Shown: positions 18,300 through 28,192, counted from the first letter of the stretch. The stretch: 64,000 nucleotides of DNA from Vogesella sp. XCS3 (GCF_020616155.1 NZ_CP085530.1:1673501-1737500), one strand, 5' to 3'. Program-made: numbers and translations. The notes: generated by a model from the letters alone, not told the origin.

Positions 18300-18668
18300 T
18301 TTAGGGTTTGTTGCATTGAAGTACGCTAGTGTGTCCTCTATGCGGGCGATGATTAAATGCCGGTTCCGCCCGGCAGACGGGAAAGGGGGCGGATTGCCGC
18401 CCCCTTTTCATTCCCCCGCAACCCGGGGCTGCTCGAAACCCCGTCCAAAATGGCACGCCCCAGGCGCCGCCGAACTCGCCCCTCGCTAACGGCTCGGGGC
18501 TCAAACAAATCGGCGTCTTGCGCGTGCGAATCTTCGATTCGCTCAGCACAACCCTGGGGCGCACCATTTTGACCAGCTCGCGCCAACGGGATAGGGCGCT
18601 TCACTCACGTCCTGCTACGTGAAAACCAAGCACATTCGCTTAACTGACTGGCATTACGGCTCAGGGCT
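18253..18668. repeat. Structured non-coding island bounded by direct and inverted repeats
   Basis: About 420 nt without a convincing gene. Ends: a 17-nt inverted repeat (18264-18280 / 18640-18656) and a 12-nt direct repeat CGGCTCAGGGCT (18253-18264 / 18657-18668). Inside are a GC-rich hairpin with AAAGGGGGCGG arms (about 18382-18409), a hairpin with CGGGG/CCCCG arms (18424-18443) and a 19-nt inverted repeat CAAAATGGYRCGCCCCAGG (18446-18464 / 18553-18571, 17 of 19 matching). The last encloses smaller stems, including CGAATC-TTC-GATTCG. Possible minus-strand reading frames here have no recognisable domain. Nature unknown: mobile-element relic or structured RNA. Confidence 0.55.
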
Positions 18669-18999
18669 CCTCTTGCGGGCTGGCCGCCAGCGCCTCGGCC
18701 AACGCTTGCTGCACCGCCTGCCCACTGAAGGCACTTTGCCACATGGCGTGAAACTGGCCATCTCGATAAAGTGCAAAAGCGGGCAGCTGAAACAACTCAA
18801 AGCGGTATGCCAGCGCCTGCGCCCGGGCAACGTCGGCATACCACAGCTGCACACCCAGGCCTGCCAGCCACGATGGCAGCTGTGCCTGCCAGCCACGGCA
18901 AGCACCACAATGCGGCTGGCCAAACATCACCAGGCTGACACCAGGCGTTGCGGCCAACGTGGCATCAAAGCTGAACTCGTCCAGCGCTTGCCAGGGCAC
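18661..18999 (-). CDS. Thioredoxin-like thiol protein
   Basis: A 112-residue single-domain thioredoxin fold. The redox motif is CGAC in MFGQPHCGACRGWQ (about residues 25-38), and the cis-proline loop is visible as FQLPAFALYRDGQ (about 70-82). No signal peptide is seen, so it should be cytoplasmic. The start is GTG at 18999, two bases after the stop of the Nudix-like gene, which suggests translational coupling. The 3' end overlaps the CGGCTCAGGGCT repeat at 18657. The partner substrate is unknown. Confidence 0.8.
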   Translation of the reverse strand: MPWQALDEFSFDATLAATPGVSLVMFGQPHCGACRGWQAQLPSWLAGLGVQLWYADVARAQALAYRFELFQLPAFALYRDGQFHAMWQSAFSGQAVQQALAEALAASPQEEP

Positions 19000-19001
19000 G
19001 G

Positions 19002-19475
19002 CTAGTCCATTTTGGCGATATAACGCGCCAACTGCAAAATGGCGCGCACTGCGTCACTCTTCGGGCCCTCTTCACCACGCAGCTTGGCGTAGCGGCGCAA
19101 AATGGCGCGGGACTCCACGTGCACGTCCATCTCGCTATCCGGCGAGGTAATCAGCGTCATGCGCGCCCCGCCCTCCTGCATGCGCGGCTGGCCTTGGGCG
19201 ATGCACAGGTACACCTTGTGGGCATTGTGCTGGGTAATATGATCGTACAGGTAGAGCATGGAATTGATACGCAAACCGGTCTGGTCGCGTACCTGGCGTA
19301 GCAGTGCTTGCGAGCGCAGCTCGCCGCGTTGCGACACCCCGCCAGGCAAGCTGAAACGCCCACCAGCAGAGGCCGTCATCAATACACCATCAGGAAGCTC
19401 GATAATTGCCGTGGCACGGCGGGGCAAGGTGGGAGAAAGGCGGGATTCAAAGCGGTTTTCACGCGTAAAACTCAT
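19002..19475 (-). CDS. Degenerate Nudix-fold protein
   Basis: A 157-residue protein with a Nudix-like core: ATAIIELPDGVLMTAS, then a Nudix box near residues 45-67 that reads GGVSQRGELRSQALLRQV and continues RDQTGL. The canonical REUxEExGU is replaced by RQVRDQTGL, so key metal-binding glutamates are missing and hydrolase activity is doubtful. I prefer the ATG at 19475 (MSFTREN); upstream in-frame ATG and TTG codons would add a hydrophobic stretch (VVSFVLSSIGLYL), and no ribosome site decides between them. Coupled to the thioredoxin-like gene downstream. Confidence 0.7.
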   Translation of the reverse strand: MSFTRENRFESRLSPTLPRRATAIIELPDGVLMTASAGGRFSLPGGVSQRGELRSQALLRQVRDQTGLRINSMLYLYDHITQHNAHKVYLCIAQGQPRMQEGGARMTLITSPDSEMDVHVESRAILRRYAKLRGEEGPKSDAVRAILQLARYIAKMD

Positions 19476-19658
19476 AATATGCAGATACAGCCCAATAGAT
19501 GAAAGAACAAAAGAAACAACAAAATAGCGTGGCTTCATTTTAATCAAGCACTTGCCAGGCAGCAAATACCGTCCGCATCAAAGCGCGGCCAACGGTTGGT
19601 TTTTCTGCTGCTTTCGGTAACAATCGCACGCCCAGCCTAAAACTATGCGGATTACCCC

Positions 19659-20936
19659 ATGACCTCCTCACCCGTTTCTACAAGCACACATCACCGCATC
19701 GCCGTGATTGGCGGCGGCCCTGCCGGCCTGATGGCCGCCGAAATGCTACTGGCAGCGGGCGTACAGGTTGACGTGTTTGATGCCATGCCCTCGCCAGGGC
19801 GAAAATTCCTGCTGGCAGGCGTAGGCGGCATGAACATTACCCACAGTGAAGCGCCAGCGGACTTCTACCGCCGTTACGGCCCGCGCGAGGCTGCGCTGGC
19901 ACCCATGCTGGACGCGTTCAATGCCGATGCCCTGCGTGACTGGGTACACGGCCTGGGGATCGAAACCTTTGTCGGCAGCTCGGGCAAGGTATTCCCGCGC
20001 GAGATGAAAGCCGCCCCGCTACTGCGTGCCTGGCTGGCGCGCCTGCGCGAGGCCGGCATGCAGCTGCACGTGCGCCACCGCTGGGAGGGCTGGCTTCTCG
20101 ATGGCAGCCTGCGCTTTAGCACCCCGACAGGGGAAACACATTGGCAAGGCAGTGCCGTTGTGCTGGCATTGGGCGGTGGCAGCTGGGCCAAACTGGGTTC
20201 CGATGGGCGCTGGCTACCCTTGCTCAGCGAAAAAGGCGTGGACACCCGGCCACTGGCACCATCGAACTGCGGCTTCGACCGCCCATGGAGCGAACACTTT
20301 GCCAGCAAGTTTGCCGGCCAGGCGCTTAAGGGGGTAACCCTGCAGTTTGCCGATGCATGCGGCCAACCCAGCCAGCGACGGGGCGAGTTTGTCGTCACCG
20401 CCAGCGGGGTGGAAGGCAACCTGATCTACGCCTACAGCGCAGCCATCCGCGACGCCATCGCCCGCGACGGCCAGGCCACCATCACGCTGGACTTGTTACC
20501 GGACCGCAGCCTGGAACGCCTGCTGGGCGAGCTGCAGCGCGGCCGTGGTGCCGCCTCGCTGGCTAACCATCTGCGCAAACAGTGCGGGCTGGATGGCGTA
20601 AAGGCGGGCTTGCTGCGTGAGCTGCTGGATAAAGACAGCTTTAACGATATGGTCACACTGGCACAAGCCATCAAGGCCTTACCACTCACCTTGCACGCCG
20701 CGCGCCCCATCGACGAAGCCATCAGCACCGCGGGGGGCGTACGCTTCGAGGCCATGGACGAATACGGCATGCTCAAAGCCCTGCCTGGCGTATTCTGCGC
20801 CGGGGAAATGCTGGACTGGGAAGCGCCAACCGGCGGCTACCTGCTGACTGCCTGCTTTGCCAGCGGCCGCGCTGCGGCGCTAGGGGCACTGAACTGGCTG
20901 CAGGCAAACCAGAAAGGCGAAGCAAGCCGCGGCTGA
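19659..20936 (+). CDS. HI0933/BaiN-like FAD flavoprotein
   Basis: A 425-residue NAD(P)/FAD-dependent oxidoreductase of the HI0933/TIGR03862 group. The N-terminal dinucleotide fold reads VIGGGPAGLMAAEMLLAAG (about 14-32). The family motif GRKFLLAGVGGMNITHSE (about 47-64) follows, and the C-terminal FAD-contact region is GVFCAGEMLDWEAPTGGYLLTACFASGRAAA. The substrate of this widespread group is not established. It stands alone on the plus strand, convergent with the binding protein gene at 20974. Confidence 0.9.
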   Translation: MTSSPVSTSTHHRIAVIGGGPAGLMAAEMLLAAGVQVDVFDAMPSPGRKFLLAGVGGMNITHSEAPADFYRRYGPREAALAPMLDAFNADALRDWVHGLGIETFVGSSGKVFPREMKAAPLLRAWLARLREAGMQLHVRHRWEGWLLDGSLRFSTPTGETHWQGSAVVLALGGGSWAKLGSDGRWLPLLSEKGVDTRPLAPSNCGFDRPWSEHFASKFAGQALKGVTLQFADACGQPSQRRGEFVVTASGVEGNLIYAYSAAIRDAIARDGQATITLDLLPDRSLERLLGELQRGRGAASLANHLRKQCGLDGVKAGLLRELLDKDSFNDMVTLAQAIKALPLTLHAARPIDEAISTAGGVRFEAMDEYGMLKALPGVFCAGEMLDWEAPTGGYLLTACFASGRAAALGALNWLQANQKGEASRG

Positions 20937-20973
20937 GTGCCGATGCCTATGGGCTTGCACTGACAAGGCAGCA

Positions 20974-21762
20974 TCATGGTGGTGAAGACAAGTGAATCTG
21001 CACACGCTTGTCCAAGGCCAGCTCGGAGAGTGCCGTGCCGTAGTACTGGCGGAATAGCTTTTGCCGTAAGCCGCTTTGTTCGGCCTGCTGCATAGCCAAT
21101 TGCAGCTTTGCGTGTAACTGTGGCATGGCGGGTGAGACATAAAAGTAAAAATCTTGCGGGTAAATCAGCACGATCCCAGGCAAAGGTACCAGGCCTGCAC
21201 GCAAGTCATGCTCCGCGGCGACCTCGATACTGCCACGCGGAAAGTAATGTACCCCGCGTTTGCCACTAGCCACCTGACGGTATAACTCGCCCACAGAAAA
21301 GCGCTGCTGCATCGCCGGCAAGCCATTGTGCTGCCAGATGGTGGCATCCGCCCAGCCAAATGCCATCGCAGCCACACGCCGGCTACGCCGCAAATCGGCC
21401 AGCGTACGCATACTGGCATAGTCAGCCACATCGGCTGGCGGCACCATCAAAATACGCCAGCCTATCATGCCGCCAGTCAGACCCTGGCTTACGCGCAGAA
21501 ATCGTTTGTCGCGCTCGGGCGTACGCAAGAACCAGTGCACGCCAAGCCGCCCTTGCACCAGCATCTGTTCGATACGCGCATTGGGCATATCTGGCACGGG
21601 CTTCAACCTAGCCGACACACCGCTGTCAGCCAGCGCTGCCACCAGCAAGTTATGATAATAAGCTTGCCCCTGGCCTGTCCGTGTCGCCACGGTTAGCGAC
21701 AGCTCATCAGCCACCGCCGTGGCCATCAAGCCAAAGACCAACAATACGCCATACCACCGCAT
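20974..21762 (-). CDS. Periplasmic solute-binding protein-like (SBP family 3 fold)
   Basis: A 262-residue secreted protein with a signal peptide (MRWYGVLLVFGLMATAVADE, cleavage after about residue 18). The mature part is built like the amino-acid-binding SBP_bac_3 family, as in RIEQMLVQGRLGVHW and YPQDFYFYVSPAMPQLHAKL, but is divergent. The ATG at 21762 is supported by a strong GAGGAGG ribosome site. No transporter genes are adjacent. The neighbouring chemoreceptor gene upstream suggests a possible sensory role, but this is inference. Confidence 0.75.
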   Translation of the reverse strand: MRWYGVLLVFGLMATAVADELSLTVATRTGQGQAYYHNLLVAALADSGVSARLKPVPDMPNARIEQMLVQGRLGVHWFLRTPERDKRFLRVSQGLTGGMIGWRILMVPPADVADYASMRTLADLRRSRRVAAMAFGWADATIWQHNGLPAMQQRFSVGELYRQVASGKRGVHYFPRGSIEVAAEHDLRAGLVPLPGIVLIYPQDFYFYVSPAMPQLHAKLQLAMQQAEQSGLRQKLFRQYYGTALSELALDKRVQIHLSSPP

Positions 21763-21839
21763 CCATCGCCCTCCTCTGCCTGCTAGCAATATAGCCTGCT
21801 ATCAGGCAGAGGAGGCTTTTAATGGATACGCCAGCATGA

Positions 21840-21873
21840 CAAAGCCCCCCGCGCCTTGCGGCACGAGGGGTTT
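21840..21873 (-). terminator. Terminator of the second chemoreceptor gene
   Basis: On the minus strand an interrupted CCCCTCGTGCC / GGCGCGGGG stem with a GCAA loop is followed by a short T-rich tract. It lies just beyond the chemoreceptor stop at 21887. Confidence 0.65.
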
Positions 21874-21886
21874 ATCGCGTCACCGC

Positions 21887-23689
21887 TCAGTTCTTGGTGA
21901 CAAACAGGGAGCTAGGGTCAAAGCCGACACGAATCGCGCCCCAGTGACGCTCGTTTATCATCACCGGCAAGGCAATTTCAGACAGGATCTCGCCGGTGTC
22001 ACGCATATAGGTTTGCAGCAGGAATGGCTGCTTACTGCGCGCCGATTTCAAACCGGTAGGATCGTTGAAAATGCGTTTATCGCGGCTACCCACCAGGTCT
22101 TGCTGGGGGTCGCCCGTTTGCGGCTTGGAATAAAAACTGTTGTGCGTGGGCGCGTAGCCATTGTTATCCACCAGCAGGCAGAAACGCCCGCCAGTAACAT
22201 TCTGCACGACGCGGTCGTACACCTTCTGCAATGGCAACTCCAGTTTGGTGTCGTACTGGGTGTGATACTTGGGCGGGTTGGTACCCGCGATAGGCTGGTA
22301 GCGCTGGTCGAAAATATCACAACCGTCTTGCTGCGCCTGCTGCAGCAGCTGCACCAGCTCGACGCAAGCATGGCGTGCCTGGCTGATGGTTTCATCCAGA
22401 ATGCCTTCGCCCAGCACAAAGCGCGCCACCAGCTCCTGCACCTCTTCTGCAGCACGGGACAGGGCCACAGAGTCTTGCTCGGACTGCTTCAGGCTAGAGG
22501 AAACCGAGTGGCTCAGCGTGCTGATTTCGCTGACGTTGGCTGCAATCTGCTGGTTGGAGCTGGCAAACTCGCCCATGGTGGTGGCAATCTGCCCCATGCG
22601 GCTGGCGGTACTTTCGAAATCGCCCATCATACGGCCGAAGTGGTGCGAAGAACGATCCACCACCTCGCGAGCCTGCGCGGTATCTCGCGTAATGACAGAG
22701 GTTTCGTCCTTGGTGTTTTGCACCAGGCTCAGCATGCCGTCGATATTGCCGCTGATCTCGTCCGTTGCCACTTTTACCCGCTCGGCGAGCTTGCGCACTT
22801 CGTCGGCCACCACGGCAAAACCACGACCAGCCTCACCCGCCCGGGCGGCCTCGATCGCGGCATTCAAGGCCAGCAGGTTGGTTTGTTCGGACACATCCTT
22901 GATCAGGTCGGCAATGGTCTTGATGCTGGCGGAGCGGCTATTGAGCTCGTCCACCGTGCCATTGAAGGTATTTACGCGCTGGCTGACACCACCGATCTTT
23001 TGCGCCGCATCCTGCAGCTCGGCATAGGACGCCTTGGCCACATCCAGATTATGCAGCGTGGTAGCGGAAATCTGCTGGGTATCGCCCGAGACCTGGATAA
23101 CCCCTTGCGTGGAACGGGCGCTGGCATCGCTCACCTGCCCTGCCAAGGCAGCCTGCTGCGTAGCATGGCTCACCGAGGCACTGATGTGCTTGCGAGTGCG
23201 TGCCGAATCCATGGCAATGCGCATCGTCATGGTGCGTACATTGCTGATGATTTCACGCATCTTTTGCAGAAAATCGTTGTAAGACAACGACAAATCGCGA
23301 ATTTCGTCGTAAGTGATGGTCGGAATCTCGCGCGACAGATCGCCCTCGCCCGCACCGATTTCGCGGAAAATCGTAATGATCATCTTCAGCGGACGTACGA
23401 TCAGATAGCGCAAGTACCACACCATGAAAGCAATAAATACCAGCGACACCGTCCAGATAGCCAGCGACCAGTAAATGGTACGATCCAGCAGCGCATGCAC
23501 CTGCTGCAAGTTCTCGGGCCCCAGCGGCTGCGCACTCACCAGACTACGAATTTCTTCAAGCGAATTATAGACATAGGCAATGAGCACCAGCTGGAACAGG
23601 CTGATGAAGAAGAAGCTGCAAAGCTTTTTGGTGAGAGAATTCCAGAAGGTTTTCTCGATCAGGAAATACGTCTTCCAGAACCATTCCAT
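21887..23689 (-). CDS. Methyl-accepting chemotaxis protein with C-terminal sensor domain
   Basis: A 600-residue chemoreceptor. Two transmembrane segments (about 22-42 and 70-92) flank only about 27 residues, so there is no real periplasmic domain. HAMP follows (about 95-150), then the signalling domain with tip [20 protein letters not shown] (about 295-314). After the signalling domain comes about 170 further residues ([20 protein letters not shown] to FVTKN) that look like a single Cache/PAS-type sensor placed at the cytoplasmic C-terminus. The ATG at 23689 has a GAGGAG ribosome site. This architecture suits a cytoplasmic metabolite signal (inference). Confidence 0.92.
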   Translation of the reverse strand: MEWFWKTYFLIEKTFWNSLTKKLCSFFFISLFQLVLIAYVYNSLEEIRSLVSAQPLGPENLQQVHALLDRTIYWSLAIWTVSLVFIAFMVWYLRYLIVRPLKMIITIFREIGAGEGDLSREIPTITYDEIRDLSLSYNDFLQKMREIISNVRTMTMRIAMDSARTRKHISASVSHATQQAALAGQVSDASARSTQGVIQVSGDTQQISATTLHNLDVAKASYAELQDAAQKIGGVSQRVNTFNGTVDELNSRSASIKTIADLIKDVSEQTNLLALNAAIEAARAGEAGRGFAVVADEVRKLAERVKVATDEISGNIDGMLSLVQNTKDETSVITRDTAQAREVVDRSSHHFGRMMGDFESTASRMGQIATTMGEFASSNQQIAANVSEISTLSHSVSSSLKQSEQDSVALSRAAEEVQELVARFVLGEGILDETISQARHACVELVQLLQQAQQDGCDIFDQRYQPIAGTNPPKYHTQYDTKLELPLQKVYDRVVQNVTGGRFCLLVDNNGYAPTHNSFYSKPQTGDPQQDLVGSRDKRIFNDPTGLKSARSKQPFLLQTYMRDTGEILSEIALPVMINERHWGAIRVGFDPSSLFVTKN

Positions 23690-23739
23690 CACATGCTCTC
23701 CTCTTGCGTTTTTATTTAGGCTCTTCGCGTGCGACACCA

Positions 23740-23768
23740 CTAATCTATACATGTTATCTATAAATTAG
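23740..23768. promoter_or_regulatory. Imperfect palindrome upstream of chemoreceptor gene
   Basis: Arms CTAATCTATA and TATAAATTAG (one mismatch) flank CATGTTATC. The 12-mer ATGTTATCTATA inside it also occurs upstream of the other chemoreceptor gene near 6839-6850, in the opposite orientation relative to the gene. It may be an operator or an overlapping promoter. Confidence 0.4.
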
Positions 23769-23800
23769 CGCAATGACTATTCAGTAGCTGTTGATAGTAA

Positions 23801-24403
23801 TCAAGCCAACGGCAGCTTTCGCCACTCTAGCCAGTGTTCATCAGGGTGGAATACCGACAGCGAGCCAGAAATCCTCTCCTGCTTTTGCAGCATAAAGTAT
23901 GGGCCCAGAGACTGCTGCAAATTGAACAAAGAGGTACCAAAAGGTGGCCCTTTGGCTTGATCGCGCAAAAAGAAGTAACCTGCCAGCACGCCGCCAGCCG
24001 GTATCAGCGACGCCATACGCTGCGCATAACGTGCGGCCAACGCAGGTGGCAGAGCACATAGAAAGGCTCGTTCGTACACCCAGTCCCACGTACCGGACAC
24101 GGTATCGGCAAAAAAGTCGGCTTCGATGATGCGGGATGCCAGTGCCGGGCAAGCAGCCTGCGCGCGCGCTACTGCGGCCGGGCTGAAATCCAGCGCTAGC
24201 GCATCACAGCCTTGTGCAACCAGCTGCTGCAACTCGTAGGCGCTGCCACAGCCGGGGATGAGCACGCGTCGAACCGGGCCATCAGCCAGCAAAGTGCTGG
24301 CGTGCTCGACAAACCCCGCCGGCAAGCCCGCACTATCCCACGGGGTGACATTACTCTGGTAGCGGGTTTCCCAGAAATCGGCCTTGCTGCTGTCCTGTGC
24401 CAT
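23801..24403 (-). CDS. Thiopurine S-methyltransferase-like SAM methyltransferase
   Basis: A 200-residue class I methyltransferase. The N-terminal ADFWETRYQSNVTPWDSAGLP is typical of the TPMT family. The SAM-binding motif is VLIPGCGSAYELQQL (about 47-61), the acidic strand end is LALDFSPAAV, and the later GYFFLRDQAKGPPFG (about 140-155) is also TPMT-like. In bacteria the family methylates thiols or chalcogen compounds; the substrate here is unknown. The ATG at 24403 is chosen over one four codons upstream because a weak GGA lies at a suitable distance. Confidence 0.85.
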   Translation of the reverse strand: MAQDSSKADFWETRYQSNVTPWDSAGLPAGFVEHASTLLADGPVRRVLIPGCGSAYELQQLVAQGCDALALDFSPAAVARAQAACPALASRIIEADFFADTVSGTWDWVYERAFLCALPPALAARYAQRMASLIPAGGVLAGYFFLRDQAKGPPFGTSLFNLQQSLGPYFMLQKQERISGSLSVFHPDEHWLEWRKLPLA

Positions 24404-24476
24404 ATCGCATTCCATGATTGATCCGAACGAACATAGCACTCGGCAAAGTGATACCTCAATCTAAATCTGTCATCTA

Positions 24477-24884
24477 CTAGCAAGGCTTCACCAGCCAGGC
24501 CTGCAGCTGCTGCGGCCAACTATCGAGTGATACCTCCAGCATCAATTCACGATCGCCATGGGTCAAAGGCAGCAAGCGTCTGTCGCCGTCCAGATACGGC
24601 TGCCCCAGCAAGAGTTCGCCACCATCACGCAGGGTAAATCTGGCCGATTCGCTGCCATCATGCGGCAATATCTCCAGATGGCCATGCAAGGGGCGCACCA
24701 CAGCCAGCCATACCTTGCGTATGGACAGGCAAGCCCAGCAATGGGCTTTTTCTGCCTGGCTGAGCTCCCCCCAGAAACTGATCTCGCAAAAGGTTCGCGC
24801 ACAGCCACGGCATACATCGTCGCCGATGGCCGTGGAACAAATGCCGATGCACGGCGTATCAGGCTGCTGGCTTAATGATGACAT
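24477..24884 (-). CDS. DUF1289 domain protein
   Basis: A 135-residue protein whose first half is a DUF1289 domain: PCIGICSTAIGDDVCRGCAR with four cysteines, then EISFWGELSQAEKAHCW (about residues 10-50). The cysteines suggest a metal or Fe-S site. The second half (about 60-135) has no family I recognise and looks beta-rich. Members of this family often sit beside unrelated housekeeping genes. Its function is unknown. Confidence 0.82.
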   Translation of the reverse strand: MSSLSQQPDTPCIGICSTAIGDDVCRGCARTFCEISFWGELSQAEKAHCWACLSIRKVWLAVVRPLHGHLEILPHDGSESARFTLRDGGELLLGQPYLDGDRRLLPLTHGDRELMLEVSLDSWPQQLQAWLVKPC

Positions 24885-24965
24885 GTAACAATAAATTCAT
24901 GTTTCTTGACGTATAACGCCATATGATTGATAAATAAATGTAACTAATAATTCACACGCACACAC

Positions 24966-25211
24966 ATGCAACGCGACGAATCCCTGATCTACAGCATCCT
25001 CAGAATGCTGCGCAGCCGCGCCCCCGGCAGCCTGGAAGAAAACCGCATCGTCAGCACGCTAGGGCAGGCATCCCCAGGACGCATCGCCCACATCCGCGAG
25101 CAGCTGCAATACCTGCATAGTACCGGCATGCTCAAGCGCATTCTGGTCGCTAAAAACCGCACCGCCTACCAGCTGGATTGGCCAGGCTACGACTATCTGG
25201 ATGGCGCCTGA
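24966..25211 (+). CDS. Small winged-helix-like protein
   Basis: An 81-residue protein with helix-rich start (LIYSILRMLRSRAPGSLE), a middle helix pair (IAHIREQLQYLHSTGMLKR) and a final AYQLDWPGYDYLDGA that resembles the wing and end of DUF2513-type winged helices known from phages. It could be a small DNA-binding regulator. It is preceded by an AT-rich 80-nt region unlike its surroundings and followed by the lysE remnant, so it may be a transferred gene. Function not assigned. Confidence 0.6.
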   Translation: MQRDESLIYSILRMLRSRAPGSLEENRIVSTLGQASPGRIAHIREQLQYLHSTGMLKRILVAKNRTAYQLDWPGYDYLDGA

Positions 25212-25229
25212 ATCCCGATGCAAACATGC

Positions 25230-26317
<1,088 letters not shown>

Positions 26318-26437
26318 ATACGCTCCGGGCCGCAGTGCGGTAAGCAAGGCTAATCAAAACAACACCAGACCAGTCTAAATGACAGCATTCATGCTGAAAA
26401 TCGATCATTTTTGGCCACTTACGTTAGCATTACTTAC

Positions 26438-27343
26438 ATGAAAACCCTTCCGCCGCTCGCTGCCCTACGCACTTTCGAAGCCGTGGCACGCCTGGGCAGT
26501 GTCAGCCGCGCCGCTAACGAGCTGTGTATTACCCACTCAGCCGTGAGCCAGCAGCTGAAACTGCTGGAAAACCAGCTGGCTGCGCCGCTATTCAGCAAGG
26601 TTGGCCGCAAGCTGCAGCTAAGCGAAGCCGGGCGTACGTATGCGCTGAAAGTAAGAGTCACGCTGGCCGAGCTGGCGGATGCCACTCGCCAGTTACAGCA
26701 GCAGACAGCCCAACAGGAACTGGTGCTCGCCGTCTTGCCCTCGTTCGCTCAGCAGTGGCTGCTACCGCGCTTGCCCGGTTTCCGGCAGCGCTACCCGCAA
26801 TACAGCCTCACGCTGCACGCCAGTCTGGATATCCAGCCGCTGGCCTATGGCCAGATTGATATGGGTATCCGCATGGGCCGCGGCGGCTGGCAAGGCCTGC
26901 AACAGGAACAACTGCTGCAGGAACATCTAGTCGTGGTGGCCGCACCGCACTTCCGCCACGGCCAACTACCCGCTAGCGCCGAAGAAATCGTTACCAGCCC
27001 CATCGTACATACCGTGGAGTCTTGGCACAGCTGGTGCCAGCAAGCACACGTCACCGAGCCACCACCCGGCACACTCTGGATCAACGACAGCAACCTGCTA
27101 CTGGCCGCCGTGCTGCAAGGAGAAGGGCTGGCGCTGATGCGACACAGCCTGATCGCACGCCATCTGGCGGATGGCAGGCTATGCCAGCTCAGCCCGATAA
27201 CCGTGCCCCACCCGTCGGCACTCTGGCTGGTCTGGCCACAACACCCGCAACTCAGCCAGAAACAGGCCGACTTCCGCCACTGGCTACACAGCGAAATGGC
27301 TACTTACCGGCAAGGGCTGCCTGCAGGCTTGCAGGACAGCTAG
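26438..27343 (+). CDS. LysR-family transcriptional regulator (GcvA-like)
   Basis: A 301-residue regulator. The winged helix-turn-helix (about 4-63) reads [20 protein letters not shown] and [17 protein letters not shown]. The effector domain follows (about 92-295). The opening [17 protein letters not shown] is GcvA/AmpR-like. The ATG at 26438 starts directly at the conserved domain; no good ribosome site is seen. It diverges from the broken yfcF and lysE genes, so its targets may have been lost (inference). Confidence 0.9.
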   Translation: MKTLPPLAALRTFEAVARLGSVSRAANELCITHSAVSQQLKLLENQLAAPLFSKVGRKLQLSEAGRTYALKVRVTLAELADATRQLQQQTAQQELVLAVLPSFAQQWLLPRLPGFRQRYPQYSLTLHASLDIQPLAYGQIDMGIRMGRGGWQGLQQEQLLQEHLVVVAAPHFRHGQLPASAEEIVTSPIVHTVESWHSWCQQAHVTEPPPGTLWINDSNLLLAAVLQGEGLALMRHSLIARHLADGRLCQLSPITVPHPSALWLVWPQHPQLSQKQADFRHWLHSEMATYRQGLPAGLQDS

Positions 27344-27348
27344 AAACC

Positions 27349-27381
27349 AAAAAAGCCACCCGCTATGCGGATGGCTTTTTT
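27349..27381. terminator. Terminator after LysR gene
   Basis: AAAAAAGCC…CGC / GCG…GGCTTTTTT hairpin with a TAT loop and internal mismatches, T-rich on both strands, between the LysR gene and the convergent tRNA-Pro. Confidence 0.8.
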
Positions 27382-27396
27382 GCTGAATTGGTTCTT

Positions 27397-27473
27397 TGGT
27401 CGGGGCGAGAAGATTCGAACTTCCGACCCCCTGCACCCCATGCAGGTGCGCTACCAGGCTGCGCTACGCCCCG
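27397..27473 (-). tRNA. tRNA-Pro (GGG)
   Basis: Minus-strand cloverleaf with acceptor CGGGGCG/CGCCCCG, anticodon stem-loop CCTGC-ATGGGGT-GCAGG (anticodon GGG), T-arm AGTTCGAATCT and encoded CCA at 27397-27399. It lies downstream of the merR gene on the same strand and may share its transcript. Confidence 0.96.
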
Positions 27474-27503
27474 ACTAAAGAGGTAAAAATTATAGAGTCA
27501 TTC

Positions 27504-27857
27504 TCACTCTTTGCCAAGCGAAATATCCAGCCAGTCTACAATCGACTGTAGCTCGGTACGTACTTGCTGGGCTGTCAGCGGTGCCTGCTCGGCACTGCCA
27601 CCCTGCAAGCGCTGGCGCGCGCCCTGCAGGGTAAAGCCATCGTCGTACAGCAGATCGCGAATCTTGCGCACCAGCAGCACTTCACCGTGCTGGTAATAGC
27701 GGCGGTTGCCACGGCGCTTCACATTGCGCAGCTCGGAAAACTCCTGCTCCCAGTAACGCAACACGTGCTGTTTGACGCCGGTCAGCTCGCTGACCTCACC
27801 GATCGTGAAATAGCGCTTGGCCGGAATCGCCGGCAGCTCAGCCTTGTTTGTCGGCAT
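27504..27857 (-). CDS. MerR-family transcriptional regulator
   Basis: A 117-residue small MerR protein. The DNA-binding domain (about 15-85) reads [20 protein letters not shown] and [21 protein letters not shown]. The short C-terminal part carries no metal-binding cysteines. The ATG at 27857 lies inside the ihfA 3' end (20-nt overlap), so it is translationally coupled to ihfA. This ihfA-merR pairing is common after pheST in proteobacteria. Its target is not known. Confidence 0.92.
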   Translation of the reverse strand: MPTNKAELPAIPAKRYFTIGEVSELTGVKQHVLRYWEQEFSELRNVKRRGNRRYYQHGEVLLVRKIRDLLYDDGFTLQGARQRLQGGSAEQAPLTAQQVRTELQSIVDWLDISLGKE

Positions 27858-28140
27858 GATGTTGTTCAACCATTCCCTTGAGTTTCTGACTTGCATGGAA
27901 AGTTACCACGCGTCGGGCGGTGATGGGAATCTCTTCCCCGGTTTTCGGGTTACGGCCGGGGCGCTGCGGCTTGTCGCGCAGCTGGAAATTACCGAAACCG
28001 GACAACTTTACGCTGGTACCGGTTTCCAGGGTGGCGCGGATCTCTTCAAAAAAAGACTCCACCATGTCCTTGGCTTCGCGCTTGTTCAGGCCCACCTTGT
28101 CAAACAGCAGATCGGCCAACTCGGCTTTGGTCAAAGTCAT
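27838..28140 (-). CDS. ihfA: Integration host factor subunit alpha
   Basis: IhfA with IhfB forms the DNA-bending nucleoid protein IHF. The 100-residue protein shows the HU/IHF fold: [40 protein letters not shown] (the beta-arm with the intercalating Pro) and the C-terminal [16 protein letters not shown]. It follows pheT in the classical thrS-infC-rpmI-rplT-pheST-ihfA order. A hairpin at 28172-28192 separates it from pheT and could lower read-through. Confidence 0.97.
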   Translation of the reverse strand: MTLTKAELADLLFDKVGLNKREAKDMVESFFEEIRATLETGTSVKLSGFGNFQLRDKPQRPGRNPKTGEEIPITARRVVTFHASQKLKGMVEQHHADKQG

Positions 28141-28171
28141 GACAATTCCTCACTACAACATCAGATAAAAC

Positions 28172-28192
28172 GCCACCCGCCCTGCGGGTGGC
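28172..28192 (-). terminator. Hairpin between pheT and ihfA
   Basis: Stem GCCACCCGC / GCGGGTGGC with a 3-nt loop, followed on the minus strand by GTTTTAT. It may attenuate read-through into ihfA. Confidence 0.6.

Noticed and set aside
18353..18604. Minus-strand open frame of 83 codons in the structured island
   Set aside because: No ribosome site, no recognisable domain, and its course is set by the hairpins and GC content.
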